Below are positions 16,948-24,545 of a stretch of 41,096 nucleotides of DNA, piece after piece; within the stretch, counting starts at the first letter, position 1; each line of letters begins with the position of its first letter. The position numbers and the translations under genes are program-made. Source of the DNA: an uncultured Rhodospirillales bacterium (GTDB lineage Bacteria; Pseudomonadota; Alphaproteobacteria; CACIAM-22H2); the NCBI GenBank assembly GCA_937926175.1, contig CALANV010000054.1, forward strand, positions 1 through 41,096, read 5' to 3'. A model generated the notes under the pieces. It was not told the DNA's origin and did not search any database. It saw nothing but the letters and a program-made list of their open reading frames with translations.

Positions 16948-17574
16948 CTATCCGCGTCGACTACCGAGGCTTTTCTCGAAGGCGCGTCGCATGGCCTCCA
17001 ACTGGGTCTCGATGCCGGCCTCGACGGTGCCGAGATCGCTTTCGATGATGCACCCGCCCGGCTGCAGACGGCTGTCCGCCGTAATATCCAGGAACCCGAT
17101 CGCCGGATAGGCCGCAAGCAGATCGTTGATCCGGCTGCGGACCATTTCGGCCTCCGCCGGGTTCAGGCGCACCACGACCTGTTTCTGATTGCGGACGGCC
17201 GACAGCGCATTCTTCACAACGCGCACGACACGCTCGCGCTCGTCGAACTCGGCCAGGACCTTGCGCACCGCCGTCATGACGAGGTCGATCACTCGCGTTT
17301 CGATCTGACCGAAATAGTCGACGGAACGACCGATCGTCTCGAACATCTGTTCGGCCGCCGCGAGCTTCGCCTCTTCCAGACCGTCCGCGTACCCCCGCTT
17401 CCGCTCCAGCTCGTATCCCGTCTGCGCCGCATCGAGAATCTCGCGCGCTTGGGCGAGGGCCCGGTCGAGCACTTCCTTCGCCTCCATGAAGCGCGTGTAC
17501 TCGGCGGCCTTCATCACTTTGCGATCCGGCGCGAAGCGGATCAGGCGGTCGTTGGCGCGAACAAGAAAGCCCAT
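16948..17574 (-). CDS. sctL: T3SS ATPase regulator / stator SctL
   Basis: A 208-aa FliH/YscL-like protein linking SctN to SctQ. The N-terminal helical region (EVLDRALAQAREILDAAQ) is followed by the conserved C-terminal domain (VRLNPAEAEMVRSRI, GFLDITADSRLQPGGCIIES, GTVEAGIETQLEAM). The ATG at 17574 gives the expected MGFLVRAND-type N terminus and overlaps the end of sctK by 34 nt; the frame is open further upstream but only as read-through of sctK sequence. Confidence 0.93.
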   Translation of the reverse strand: MGFLVRANDRLIRFAPDRKVMKAAEYTRFMEAKEVLDRALAQAREILDAAQTGYELERKRGYADGLEEAKLAAAEQMFETIGRSVDYFGQIETRVIDLVMTAVRKVLAEFDERERVVRVVKNALSAVRNQKQVVVRLNPAEAEMVRSRINDLLAAYPAIGFLDITADSRLQPGGCIIESDLGTVEAGIETQLEAMRRAFEKSLGSRRG

Positions 17575-18266
17575 TTTGGTTCCGCCTCTCTGATGATCCG
17601 CACGATCAGCGACTGCGCCCTGTCGTCGTGGGCCGCCTTGGCAAAGATCGGGGCGGCCTGAAACGGCAGCTTCAGGACAAAGCGCTTTACGATTTCGCCG
17701 GGCAGGCCCGCAACGACCGCCGCAAGCAGACGGCGGCCAATTGCCCGGAAATCGTCGGCGCTGCGGCAGTGAGCCGCATCCGGACCGCCTTCCGCCGACA
17801 CGGTTCCGGGACAAGCTCCTTCGAGAAGGGGGGCTCGAACCAGCGCGAAATTGTACGCCGCGTCGCCCAGCGACTGCCGCAGCTCGTTGACGCCGTCACG
17901 TTCGATGACCTGACGAACGGCGCTACCGCCGGCCACCAGCCCGGCATAAAGCGCCAACCGGTCCAACGTCGGCGAATCGAGCAAGGTCAGACGCGCGGCG
18001 GGTCCCGAGAAATCGAACGGAAAAGTCTCGGACAGTCCGAGCTCGTCCAGAATCATTCGGGACAGAGGCGCCTCGCAACGGGGGGTCGAAGCGAGCCGTT
18101 TCCAAAGCCCCTCCGTGAAAATGGTTTCGGCCCAGCTCACATGTATGTAGCGGGCCGGCAGAAGGTTGAATTCGTAGACGAGGCGGAAAACGTTCCGGTC
18201 GCCCCGCAGGACGGCGCTCAGGCCGCTGCCCCCCGGCGGCATCGCCTCGTCCGAGGATCTAGCCAT
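17541..18266 (-). CDS. sctK: T3SS sorting platform adaptor SctK (YscK type)
   Basis: A 241-aa soluble protein between sctJ and sctL, the standard sctK position. The N-terminal part (VYEFNLLPARYIHVSWAE) and the middle (LALYAGLVAGGSAVRQVIER) match the YscK/HrpD pattern; SctK connects the SctQ pods to the inner-membrane ring (SctD). The family is poorly conserved, so position carries much of the weight. It overlaps sctJ by 8 nt and sctL by 34 nt. Confidence 0.82.
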   Translation of the reverse strand: MARSSDEAMPPGGSGLSAVLRGDRNVFRLVYEFNLLPARYIHVSWAETIFTEGLWKRLASTPRCEAPLSRMILDELGLSETFPFDFSGPAARLTLLDSPTLDRLALYAGLVAGGSAVRQVIERDGVNELRQSLGDAAYNFALVRAPLLEGACPGTVSAEGGPDAAHCRSADDFRAIGRRLLAAVVAGLPGEIVKRFVLKLPFQAAPIFAKAAHDDRAQSLIVRIIREAEPKWAFLFAPTTA

Positions 18267-19050
18267 TGGCGGCCGCTTGCCCCCACTTCGGCTTGAGATA
18301 CCAGGTCCAGTAAAGGAAACCGGCAGCCCCGATCCCGCCGAATGCCAACAGCAGCATGACGGTCATGAGGATGACCAGCAGCGATAGGCTCGACCGCGCC
18401 ACCTCGATTCCGAGGAAGGAAACCATGTCGGGTTGGCCGATCGCGGGCGGCGGCTGCATCGACGGAACCAGCACGACCGACACGTTGTCGTAGGAAAGGT
18501 TCGGAATGCTGTTGGTTACCAGCCGCTTGATCTGGGGTAGAACGCTTTCCAGATCGTAAGCCTCCTTGTACTTGATGAACACGGCGGCCGAGGACGGAAC
18601 CAGGGGACCGGTCGAACTGGATCCGCTCTCGGGCAAGACCACATGGACCCGGGCGGTCACCACGCCGTCGATCTGGGATACCGTCTCGGCCAATCCCTGG
18701 GACAGGGCGAATATGTAGCGCGCTCGTTCCTCCAGCGGCGAGCTGATCAGCCCCTGCTTGGCGAACACGTCCCCCATGCGGGCGAACTGCTCGCGCGGCA
18801 GACCGTTGGCGCGCATGATCTGCAACGCCTCGGCCACGCGGCCGCTTTCCACCGTAATGCTCGCGAGCCCTTCCTTGCCGGGCACCTTGACGGCGTCGAT
18901 GCCCGCCGACAGCAGCGTCGCGAGGATCTCGTTCGCTTCCTGCTCGCTGACCTGGGAGATCAGGTTCACCTGCTCCTGGCAGGCGGCGAGCGACAAGCCA
19001 AGAACCAGTGACGCAATCGTTAGGCGAAGCCGCCGCAGTAAAGAAAGCAT
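18259..19050 (-). CDS. sctJ: T3SS inner-membrane ring lipoprotein SctJ
   Basis: A 263-aa lipoprotein of the YscJ/FliF family. The N-terminal signal peptide ends in a lipobox (LSLAAC; the Cys becomes the lipidated N terminus). Two periplasmic ring-building domains follow (QEANEILATLLSAGIDAVKV, ARVHVVLPESGSSS). A C-terminal transmembrane helix (LVILMTVMLLLAFGGIGAAG) and a short cytoplasmic tail end the protein. Start ATG 19050 is set by the signal peptide; the frame runs on upstream but without one. Confidence 0.97.
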   Translation of the reverse strand: MLSLLRRLRLTIASLVLGLSLAACQEQVNLISQVSEQEANEILATLLSAGIDAVKVPGKEGLASITVESGRVAEALQIMRANGLPREQFARMGDVFAKQGLISSPLEERARYIFALSQGLAETVSQIDGVVTARVHVVLPESGSSSTGPLVPSSAAVFIKYKEAYDLESVLPQIKRLVTNSIPNLSYDNVSVVLVPSMQPPPAIGQPDMVSFLGIEVARSSLSLLVILMTVMLLLAFGGIGAAGFLYWTWYLKPKWGQAAANG

Positions 19051-19064
19051 GACCTCGTTCGCCT

Positions 19065-19529
19065 CTATTGCGCCCGAAGCATCTGGTCGATGTTCTGGGT
19101 CGCCTTGCCGACGATCTTGCCCATCAGATCCTGCTGGATGGCCAACGTGCTGATCTGCATCTGAATGGACAGCATGTCCTGGACCTTCATGTCCTCGGTC
19201 GTCGCCTGCAGGATATTGCGGATGTTTTCGACGGCACTGTCGAACTGGTTGCGCACGCTGTTCATGCCGGCAAGGATGGTCTCGCCGATGGACGGGGGCG
19301 CCGCGGGCTCGGGGGCCGGCGGCATGACCGGGGCCAGATCCGTCGGCGCCTTTGCCTCGGTGGCACTGGCAGCGGACAAATCGGTCGGATTCGTCCCGGC
19401 GGTCATCGCCTCCCGAAACCGCCGGACGTCGTCGGGATTCGCCGGTGCCGTCGGCTGCCACAGGTTCGACCCAAGATCCGTGATGCCGGCAGTGATTGCG
19501 CCGTAGGAAGCACCGATCATCGTCGCCAT
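19065..19529 (-). CDS. sctI: T3SS inner rod protein SctI
   Basis: A 154-aa protein directly upstream of sctJ. The N-terminal two thirds are Ala/Pro-rich and the C-terminal helical hairpin (VQDMLSIQMQISTLAIQQDL, then IVGKATQNIDQMLRAQ) is the hallmark of rod/needle subunits. SctI links the export gate to the needle. Start ATG 19529 is preceded by AAGGAG. It is longer than many rod proteins because of the N-terminal extension. Confidence 0.9.
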   Translation of the reverse strand: MATMIGASYGAITAGITDLGSNLWQPTAPANPDDVRRFREAMTAGTNPTDLSAASATEAKAPTDLAPVMPPAPEPAAPPSIGETILAGMNSVRNQFDSAVENIRNILQATTEDMKVQDMLSIQMQISTLAIQQDLMGKIVGKATQNIDQMLRAQ

Positions 19530-19545
19530 TCTCGTCTCCTTGGAT

Positions 19546-19950
19546 CTACAGTGATTGCCGGATCGCCACGGCAAGCCGCAGTGCGGCGGAATCGTTCGAG
19601 TCGGGCCGGATCTGATCAAGTGTTTCGATGCACTCGCGCGGCCGTCCGTCGAGGTGCAGCGACAGGCCGAGAAAAGCCCGAACCATGTCCGCTTCTTCCG
19701 GGTTCACGGCCGGCAGCGCCTCGTCGCGCAAGAGCCTCACCGCATCGGCCGGCCGGCCGGCGTTGAGATATGCAAGCGCCACCGCGATGAAGGGCTGGGA
19801 GGCCCCGGGCCGCAAAGCGGCGATGCCCTGCATGATCTCCTGGCATTCCCTGAGCCGGCCGCGGCCGGCCGCCAGCAGACCAATTTCGGTCAACAGCCGG
19901 ATGGTATCGGGAGCAACGACCATTTGACCCAGCTTCCGGAACCTCCCCAT
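19546..19950 (-). CDS. YscG-like tetratricopeptide needle chaperone
   Basis: A 134-aa helical-repeat protein (IRLLTEIGLLAAGRGRLREC, PFIAVALAYLNAGRPADAV, VRAFLGLSLHLDGRPREC). YscG in Yersinia and PscG in Pseudomonas hold the needle subunit unpolymerised in the cytosol together with the small protein YscE/PscE. A YscE-like gene is present at 32874, next to sctF. By position (between the translocators and sctI) it also matches bcrH2 of Bordetella, which is another possible equivalence. Confidence 0.7.
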   Translation of the reverse strand: MGRFRKLGQMVVAPDTIRLLTEIGLLAAGRGRLRECQEIMQGIAALRPGASQPFIAVALAYLNAGRPADAVRLLRDEALPAVNPEEADMVRAFLGLSLHLDGRPRECIETLDQIRPDSNDSAALRLAVAIRQSL

Positions 19951-19957
19951 CTACATC

Positions 19958-20806
19958 CTATGCCCTCATGATCGATTTCGCGGTTTCATGCCGGGACTGT
20001 TCGATAGCGGCGAACTTTTCCTGCAAAGTCTTAATCACTTCGCGCATCTGCTGCATCATTTCGTTCGCCTGGTCGTACTTGTGCCCGGCAAGTTGCGCAC
20101 GCTTCTCGGCTTCCGCCTTCTCCGCGTCGTCCAGAGCTGCCGAGTATTCAAGGCCGCCGCTGGCGAACGTCCCCCCAGCGGACAAGATCTGACCGCTGCC
20201 CGCTCCGACGGTCTGTATGGTTTGCCCGATCAAATTATACCGATTTATGGCCGCCACCGCGCCCTGATCGCCCTTCATTGCTGCCGGCTGGAGGCTGCCC
20301 GCCTTGTAGGCGAAGAATGCGGAAGCAAACGACGTGCCCATCTGAATGTATCCGCTGGCGATCTGCACGCTGCCCTGGATAATGGCCCCGATAAAGCGCT
20401 TCGTGGCCGCGTCGCGCATCTTCTGTGCAGCATCGCTCAGCGCCTGCATCTTGTTCTGAAGTTCGGCAAAACGCTCCTGTTGTGCCGCGGTCCGCGCCTG
20501 CTGCGCCATCTTCTGGAACAGCGCCATGACCGTGTAAATGTCGAAGGCCTCCGAATTGAGGATGTCGTTGAGCTTCGGCGCGAGCTGGTCGCCGGGCGTC
20601 TGTTTGTCCCCCGGCTTGTCAATGGTGATCTTGTACTCGCCCTTGTCCTGGTTCAACCCCAGGAGTGCCTTTTTGAGGTCCTCAAGATTGGCCTCGCCCA
20701 GCCGCGCCCCCGACACGTCGGCGGTGCCCTTGAGATGACCGACCATGTCCGGGCCCTGCGCCGGGATCCCCGGAGCCGTGGGACGAATAGGTCCGATATC
20801 GCTCAT
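19958..20806 (-). CDS. sctB: T3SS minor translocator SctB (YopD/BopD type)
   Basis: A 282-aa protein with one main hydrophobic stretch (FIGAIIQGSVQIASGYIQMG and onward, about residues 145-175) flanked by helical, Gln/Lys/Glu-rich regions, including a C-terminal coiled-coil segment (MMQQMREVIKTLQEKFAAIE). This is the layout of YopD/SipC-class pore components. Start ATG 20806 has an AAAGGAG site; an in-frame upstream ATG at 20830 lacks one. It follows the SctE gene and shares the LcrH-type chaperone encoded upstream. Confidence 0.85.
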   Translation of the reverse strand: MSDIGPIRPTAPGIPAQGPDMVGHLKGTADVSGARLGEANLEDLKKALLGLNQDKGEYKITIDKPGDKQTPGDQLAPKLNDILNSEAFDIYTVMALFQKMAQQARTAAQQERFAELQNKMQALSDAAQKMRDAATKRFIGAIIQGSVQIASGYIQMGTSFASAFFAYKAGSLQPAAMKGDQGAVAAINRYNLIGQTIQTVGAGSGQILSAGGTFASGGLEYSAALDDAEKAEAEKRAQLAGHKYDQANEMMQQMREVIKTLQEKFAAIEQSRHETAKSIMRA

Positions 20807-20839
20807 TTTCCCAAACTCCTTTAACGCCATCCACCCGGA

Positions 20840-21928
20840 TCAGACCATGTTGCGAGCGATCTGCATGCGCGTCTCCCCGCCTGCCGCGATGATCGACATG
20901 ACGCGCTGCATCCCCTCCTCGAGCTTCTCGATGAGTTCCTGGATGCGTTCGCCTTCCTGCTCCATCATCTGCTGCAGCTTCTGCATCAGCTTCTCGATGT
21001 CGAGCTTGTCCGCCTGCGCATGCGCGGCATCCTTCTCGGCGACAGCCGTTGCGATGGTGAGACCACCTTGGGCCACGGCCAAGCCGCCCTGAACGATTCC
21101 GCTGACGATGTTGGTGATCGCACTGAGCGACCCCAGCAACATGGGAGCTCCGATACCGCCAGTGGCGATCGTCGCAGCGATCGAGATGACCACCATCGTG
21201 ACGGCAACCGCGAGCTGGATCCCCATGGCGACCCAACCGCCGATCTCCTGTGCCTTCTTTTCGTCCACGCCGAAGGCCTTGAGGATCTCCGCCGTGGCCT
21301 TGGTCAACAGGGCATTGATGGTAAGCTCGGGTCCGCCGAGGGACCTGCTGATCGCATCGGCTGCCGTGAAACCGGCATCTATGACCGCCATGGCGAAGCC
21401 GATGGCAGCGACCGCCAGAAGCGGCGCTGCGGCGCCGGCAGTTGCCACGGTCAACGCGGCTGCGGCGACAAGGGCAATGGCCGATACCACGACGGCAGCG
21501 ATCTTGGCGACGATATTCAGGATGAAGTTGGCCTTTTTCAGGGCCGAAGCCTCAGCCAGCTTCTTCGCTGCCTCTTCGAGCTTCTTCATCGCCTCCTGAT
21601 GCAGCTCCTGCTTCTTCTGGGCGTCCATCTGCACGCCTTCCTTCGCCGTCTTGAGCTGGCTTTCCGTGAGCTTGCTCTGGAGCGCACCGAGGATCAAAGC
21701 GGCGTCTTCCGCGCTGAAGGAAACGGTCGGCGGCTCCAGAACCGGTGCACCCGGCGGCGCCTTTCCGTCTTCATTCTTGGACACGCCGACATTCTTCATG
21801 TCGGCGATGATTTGCCCGATGATCTGGGCCTTCAATTCTTCCGGGGTCGGTGCGACGCCGGTCGTCTGACCGACGCCACCAGTCGTCGTCACCTGCGGCA
21901 TTCCGCGCCCGACGCTGTCGACAGTCAT
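20840..21928 (-). CDS. sctE: T3SS major translocator SctE (YopB/BopB type)
   Basis: A 362-aa pore-forming translocator. It has an Ala/Lys-rich coiled coil (KKLEEAAKKLAEASALKKAN) and then two long hydrophobic regions at roughly 135-193 and 230-293, separated by a polar loop. A C-terminal coiled coil (LMQKLQQMMEQEGERIQELI) completes it. This is the YopB/IpaB/SipB pattern. The first ATG in the frame abuts the GAGGAG site, so the second ATG at 21928, six bases further on, is taken as the start. The chaperone gene lies immediately upstream and sctB immediately downstream. Confidence 0.92.
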   Translation of the reverse strand: MTVDSVGRGMPQVTTTGGVGQTTGVAPTPEELKAQIIGQIIADMKNVGVSKNEDGKAPPGAPVLEPPTVSFSAEDAALILGALQSKLTESQLKTAKEGVQMDAQKKQELHQEAMKKLEEAAKKLAEASALKKANFILNIVAKIAAVVVSAIALVAAAALTVATAGAAAPLLAVAAIGFAMAVIDAGFTAADAISRSLGGPELTINALLTKATAEILKAFGVDEKKAQEIGGWVAMGIQLAVAVTMVVISIAATIATGGIGAPMLLGSLSAITNIVSGIVQGGLAVAQGGLTIATAVAEKDAAHAQADKLDIEKLMQKLQQMMEQEGERIQELIEKLEEGMQRVMSIIAAGGETRMQIARNMV

Positions 21929-21938
21929 CGTCATCTCC

Positions 21939-22472
21939 TCACTTTTTGTCCTGGTTCGCCTGCGCCGACTTCTTGGTATGCTCGCGAATCAGTTCGACCA
22001 TTGCTTCCGCACGCTGACGGAGCGCCGCATATTGCGGTTTCCCGGCAGTATCCTCTATCACCAGCTCCAGCGCTTCGCACGCCTCGTCGATCATGCCGAG
22101 TGCGATCAGGCATTCCGCCGTATGCAGCGTCGGCTCGGGGTCGCTCGCATCAAGCAGCGTGGCGATGGCGTAGCTTTGAATCGCCGCGTCATAGCGCTTG
22201 AGCATCTGCTGGCACGAGGCCAGCGCCTTGATGTAGCGCCGCTCAAGATGGTTGAAGAAGGTCAGGAAGGTGAACGCCTTCAGCGCCTCTTCGTACTTGG
22301 CCTGGTTGTAGAGATTGTAGCCGAGATTGTAGACGGCCTCGTAATCCTGATCGGTAAGGTTGTGCATCTGCCCTACCGTGATGCCCTTGTTCAGGATTAG
22401 ATCCGCCACTTCGGCGGTGAGTTCCTTCAGTTTCGGATCAAGCTCGGAAGCGGCAGCGACTGTCTGTGACAT
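21939..22472 (-). CDS. Class II translocator chaperone (SycD/LcrH/BcrH1 family)
   Basis: A 177-aa TPR protein that binds the two hydrophobic translocators and keeps them soluble before export. The family-typical N terminus (LNKGITVGQMHNLTDQDYEA) is followed by three TPR-like repeats (AVYNLGYNLYNQAKYEEALK, YIKALASCQQMLKRYDAAIQ, PTLHTAECLIALGMIDEACE). It lies directly upstream of sctE and sctB in the same operon. The start has GGGAGA a few nucleotides upstream. Confidence 0.95.
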   Translation of the reverse strand: MSQTVAAASELDPKLKELTAEVADLILNKGITVGQMHNLTDQDYEAVYNLGYNLYNQAKYEEALKAFTFLTFFNHLERRYIKALASCQQMLKRYDAAIQSYAIATLLDASDPEPTLHTAECLIALGMIDEACEALELVIEDTAGKPQYAALRQRAEAMVELIREHTKKSAQANQDKK

Positions 22473-22508
22473 GATTATCTCCCTAAGTGCTTCAGCAGCG
22501 GGGCGCCG

Positions 22509-22688
22509 GTCAGCGCATGTTGCCGATGACGGATTCCTTGCTCTTGGCGATCTTCTGGATGAAGTTGGTGAGCTGCTCGAAGGCCTCGTTGCGCTTGTTC
22601 GACAGGCTCTGCAGCCGGATCATGTCCAGCTGCGCCGTATTGTTGAGCGCATCCAGCTTGCCCTTCAGCTCCTCGATCCACTTGTCGA
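22509..22688. repeat. Direct repeat A, copy 1 (180 bp, identical to 23380-23559)
   Basis: This segment covers the 3' end of the long filament paralogue and a few bases past its stop codon. Reading both copies side by side (offset 871) I see no mismatch over 180 bp, whereas flanking sequence diverges abruptly. Identity at every third codon position points to recent duplication or gene conversion. Confidence 0.9.
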
Positions 22689-23319
22689 ACGAGGCACCCG
22701 TCGCCTTGAACTGCTTGTCCGGCGTGATCGCTGCGATCTCGGACTTGACCTGTGCGATCTGCGCGTTCAGCGACGACATCTGCCCATTCAACAGAGTGAT
22801 CTGCTGTTTTATCGCCACCTGCTGCGTCTCGAGTTGGACCTTCTTGACAAGATCCAACGCGGTAAAATTATTAGGTGTCTTGCTGATTTCTTCAGACAGC
22901 TCGTTCAGCTTCTTTTCCAGGTCTTGCCGCTGCGCCTGCTTGGCTTGCAGCTCCTTTTCGAGGTTGGCGAGCTGGGCCTCCTTGCCCGCCTTGATGTCCT
23001 CGACGTAACCGGGCTGATTGGGGTCGGTCTGCTGCAACGTCACGCCCGCCCGCTTCAGCTTCTCTACCATGTCCGCGCTCAGGTCACCCTTGACCGACCT
23101 GTCTTCGCCCGCCGGTTTGGCCGCCCGGAGGTCGGCGAGCAGCTGGTTGAGTTCGGCGATGCGGGCCTGGCGCTCCTTGATCTCGTTGATCTGCTGCGCC
23201 ATCTGGCTCTCCAGATTGTTGGCCCGCTCGGCCTGCACCATCATCATGAAGGTCTCGATGTCGAGCCCCCCCGTGACCTGCGCGACCGTCATCACGCCGG
23301 ATACACCGCCAATCGTCAT
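22510..23319 (-). CDS. Filament/tip-like secreted protein, long paralogue
   Basis: A 269-aa, mostly alpha-helical hydrophilic protein. It starts MTIGGVSGVMTVAQVTGG with a GAGGAGGG ribosome site. Conserved N-terminal (IETFMMMVQAERANNLESQM) and C-terminal (LQSLSNKRNEAFEQLTNFIQ, then GNMR) blocks are shared with the neighbour at 23381. They are separated here by a longer middle with a coiled-coil insertion (ANLEKELQAKQAQRQDLEKK). Position (next to the LcrH-type chaperone and translocators) and the terminal helices fit the filament/tip protein Bsp22 of Bordetella, functionally like EspA. No LcrV-like protein is present. The family call rests on my memory of Bsp22 and on context. Confidence 0.7.
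   Translation of the reverse strand: MTIGGVSGVMTVAQVTGGLDIETFMMMVQAERANNLESQMAQQINEIKERQARIAELNQLLADLRAAKPAGEDRSVKGDLSADMVEKLKRAGVTLQQTDPNQPGYVEDIKAGKEAQLANLEKELQAKQAQRQDLEKKLNELSEEISKTPNNFTALDLVKKVQLETQQVAIKQQITLLNGQMSSLNAQIAQVKSEIAAITPDKQFKATGASFDKWIEELKGKLDALNNTAQLDMIRLQSLSNKRNEAFEQLTNFIQKIAKSKESVIGNMR
23129..23292. repeat. Direct repeat B, copy 1 (164 bp, near-identical to 23751-23914)
   Basis: This segment encodes the N-terminal block of the long paralogue. Compared with copy 2 (offset 622) there are only a handful of substitutions, including an Asp-Ile-Glu to Asp-Leu-Glu change and a Glu-to-Gln change in the coded block. Confidence 0.85.
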
Positions 23320-23379
23320 GTAACCCTCCTCTCCCCTGTCCCTCGTCGAGACTGTCCCGTTCCGCAGAAGCAAGTCCCC

Positions 23380-23559
23380 GTCAGCGCATGTTGCCGATGA
23401 CGGATTCCTTGCTCTTGGCGATCTTCTGGATGAAGTTGGTGAGCTGCTCGAAGGCCTCGTTGCGCTTGTTCGACAGGCTCTGCAGCCGGATCATGTCCAG
23501 CTGCGCCGTATTGTTGAGCGCATCCAGCTTGCCCTTCAGCTCCTCGATCCACTTGTCGA
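23380..23559. repeat. Direct repeat A, copy 2
   Basis: This is the 3' end of the short filament paralogue, identical to 22509-22688. The identity stops right after the codons for the conserved C-terminal block, at the junction with the unrelated middle. Confidence 0.9.
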
Positions 23560-23947
23560 TCCAGATCTGCTTGGCATCGTACTTGCCGGTGCCCGGAACA
23601 TTGACGCCGCCGAACTGATCATCCGACCCGTCGATGACGATGGTCACGCCGGCCTCCTTGAGGCGCAGGGCCATCTCCTTCGACTTCTCGTACGTGGGGC
23701 CGAGATCAGCCCACGCATTCGGATCGTCGCCCTTCGGACGCAGGGCGCGGAGGTCGGCGAGCAGCTGGTTGAGCTCGGCGATGCGGGCCTGGCGCTGCTT
23801 GATCTCGTTGATCTGCTGCGCCATCTGGCTCTCCAGATTGTTGGCCCGCTCGGCCTGCACCATCATCATGAAGGTCTCGAGGTCCAACCCTCCCGTGACC
23901 TGCGCAACCGTCATGTTGGTGTTAACTGACATGTTGGTGTCCACCAT
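23381..23947 (-). CDS. Filament/tip-like secreted protein, short paralogue
   Basis: A 188-aa paralogue of the downstream 22510-23319 product, in tandem and in the same operon. The last ~59 residues are identical to the neighbour's, and residues ~10-60 nearly so. The middle differs (EKSKEMALRLKEAGVTIVID) and lacks the long coiled-coil insertion. This is about the size I expect for a Bsp22-type filament subunit, so it is the better candidate for the bulk filament; the longer copy may be a cap, an adaptor or an alternative subunit. The start ATG has AAGGAG about 10 nt upstream. Roles are inferred. Confidence 0.7.
   Translation of the reverse strand: MVDTNMSVNTNMTVAQVTGGLDLETFMMMVQAERANNLESQMAQQINEIKQRQARIAELNQLLADLRALRPKGDDPNAWADLGPTYEKSKEMALRLKEAGVTIVIDGSDDQFGGVNVPGTGKYDAKQIWIDKWIEELKGKLDALNNTAQLDMIRLQSLSNKRNEAFEQLTNFIQKIAKSKESVIGNMR
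23751..23914. repeat. Direct repeat B, copy 2
   Basis: This segment encodes the N-terminal block of the short paralogue and aligns with 23129-23292 with few mismatches. Repeats A and B together bracket the variable middles of the two tandem genes. Confidence 0.85.
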
Positions 23948-24016
23948 GGCCTCGATCTCCTTGCGTTCGCCTGTGTCTTCCGGCGTTTGTTCGCAGCGGA
24001 CTGTGAAGTGGCGCCC

Positions 24017-24310
24017 TCAAACCATCGGGCGGGTCCTGATGCGCCCGCTGGTGCGCGGCGCATGACTTGCATCGAGCTTGGCGCGCCGCACTTCCTCTTC
24101 GACCTCCTCGGCGTCGCGTTTAATCGCTTCTTCGAGCTGACGGCGTTGGTCGGCAGGCAGATTCGCCACCTGCTTCTTTATCGCCTCCGGGTCGATTCCG
24201 TGGGCCGCATAGAAGTCCCTGGTTTCCTGCAGCTGGTTTTCGCAGGTACGTATCAACGCGGCCATCTCGGCCAGGTATTCGGCAGCGCGTTCTTCGGGCT
24301 CTTTGGCCAT
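24017..24310 (-). CDS. Small charged helical protein, first gene of the T3SS operon (unknown)
   Basis: A 97-aa protein I do not recognise. It is very rich in Glu, Lys, Arg and Ala and predicted all-helical (EYLAEMAALIRTCENQLQET, PADQRRQLEEAIKRDAEEVE), with a basic, probably flexible C terminus (RTSGRIRTRP). A strong GGAGGAGAAG site precedes the ATG. It is the promoter-proximal gene of the long minus-strand operon, just before the filament genes. That suggests a chaperone for the filament proteins, a small secreted regulator, or a sigma-circuit component. None of these can be shown from sequence. Confidence 0.75.
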   Translation of the reverse strand: MAKEPEERAAEYLAEMAALIRTCENQLQETRDFYAAHGIDPEAIKKQVANLPADQRRQLEEAIKRDAEEVEEEVRRAKLDASHAPRTSGRIRTRPMV

Positions 24311-24379
24311 TTTGTCTTCTCCTCCAGGGTCTCAGGTCATCCGCGAGCGTCGTAGGGGTCGATGCCCGCTTCCGAGCGC

Positions 24380-24406
24380 TTAGTGACGGCCGGCGCCATT
24401 TGGTTC
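24380..24406 (-). promoter_or_regulatory. hrp-box-like ECF promoter for the long T3SS operon
   Basis: On the minus strand GAACC (24406-24402) is followed after 15 nt by TCACTAA (24386-24380). This matches the architecture of hrp boxes (GGAACC-N15/16-CCACNNA). The start codon of the first gene lies about 64 nt downstream of the predicted transcription start. The same motif occurs at 24456 and 34818. Confidence 0.7.
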
Positions 24407-24416
24407 TTCCCCGGCC

Positions 24417-24437
24417 GCCGGAATCTTGCATTCCGGC
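24417..24437. promoter_or_regulatory. Inverted repeat between divergent T3SS promoters (candidate operator)
   Basis: GCCGGAAT (24417-24424) and ATTCCGGC (24430-24437) are perfect inverted 8-mers separated by 5 nt. They sit in the ~49-bp space between the divergent hrp-box-like promoters. A dimeric regulator could bind here; a simple hairpin is the alternative. No similar complete site was found near 34818. Confidence 0.4.
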
Positions 24438-24455
24438 CCCCTCGGGGGGAGGGGC

Positions 24456-24484
24456 GGAACTGGGTCCCGCCGGGCTGTTACTAA
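24456..24484 (+). promoter_or_regulatory. hrp-box-like ECF promoter for sctW-sycN-sctX-sctY-sctV
   Basis: GGAACT (24456-24461), a 16-nt spacer and TTACTAA (24478-24484) form an hrp-box-like promoter. It lies back to back with the minus-strand copy at 24380-24406. The predicted start of transcription leaves a leader of about 55 nt before sctW. An 8-bp inverted repeat lies between the two divergent -35 elements. Confidence 0.7.
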
Positions 24485-24545
24485 GCGGGTGCCCCAGTTA
24501 GCAGGGCCGCCGGTTAACACCTAAGGCGCGGAGTTCGGCAAGACT

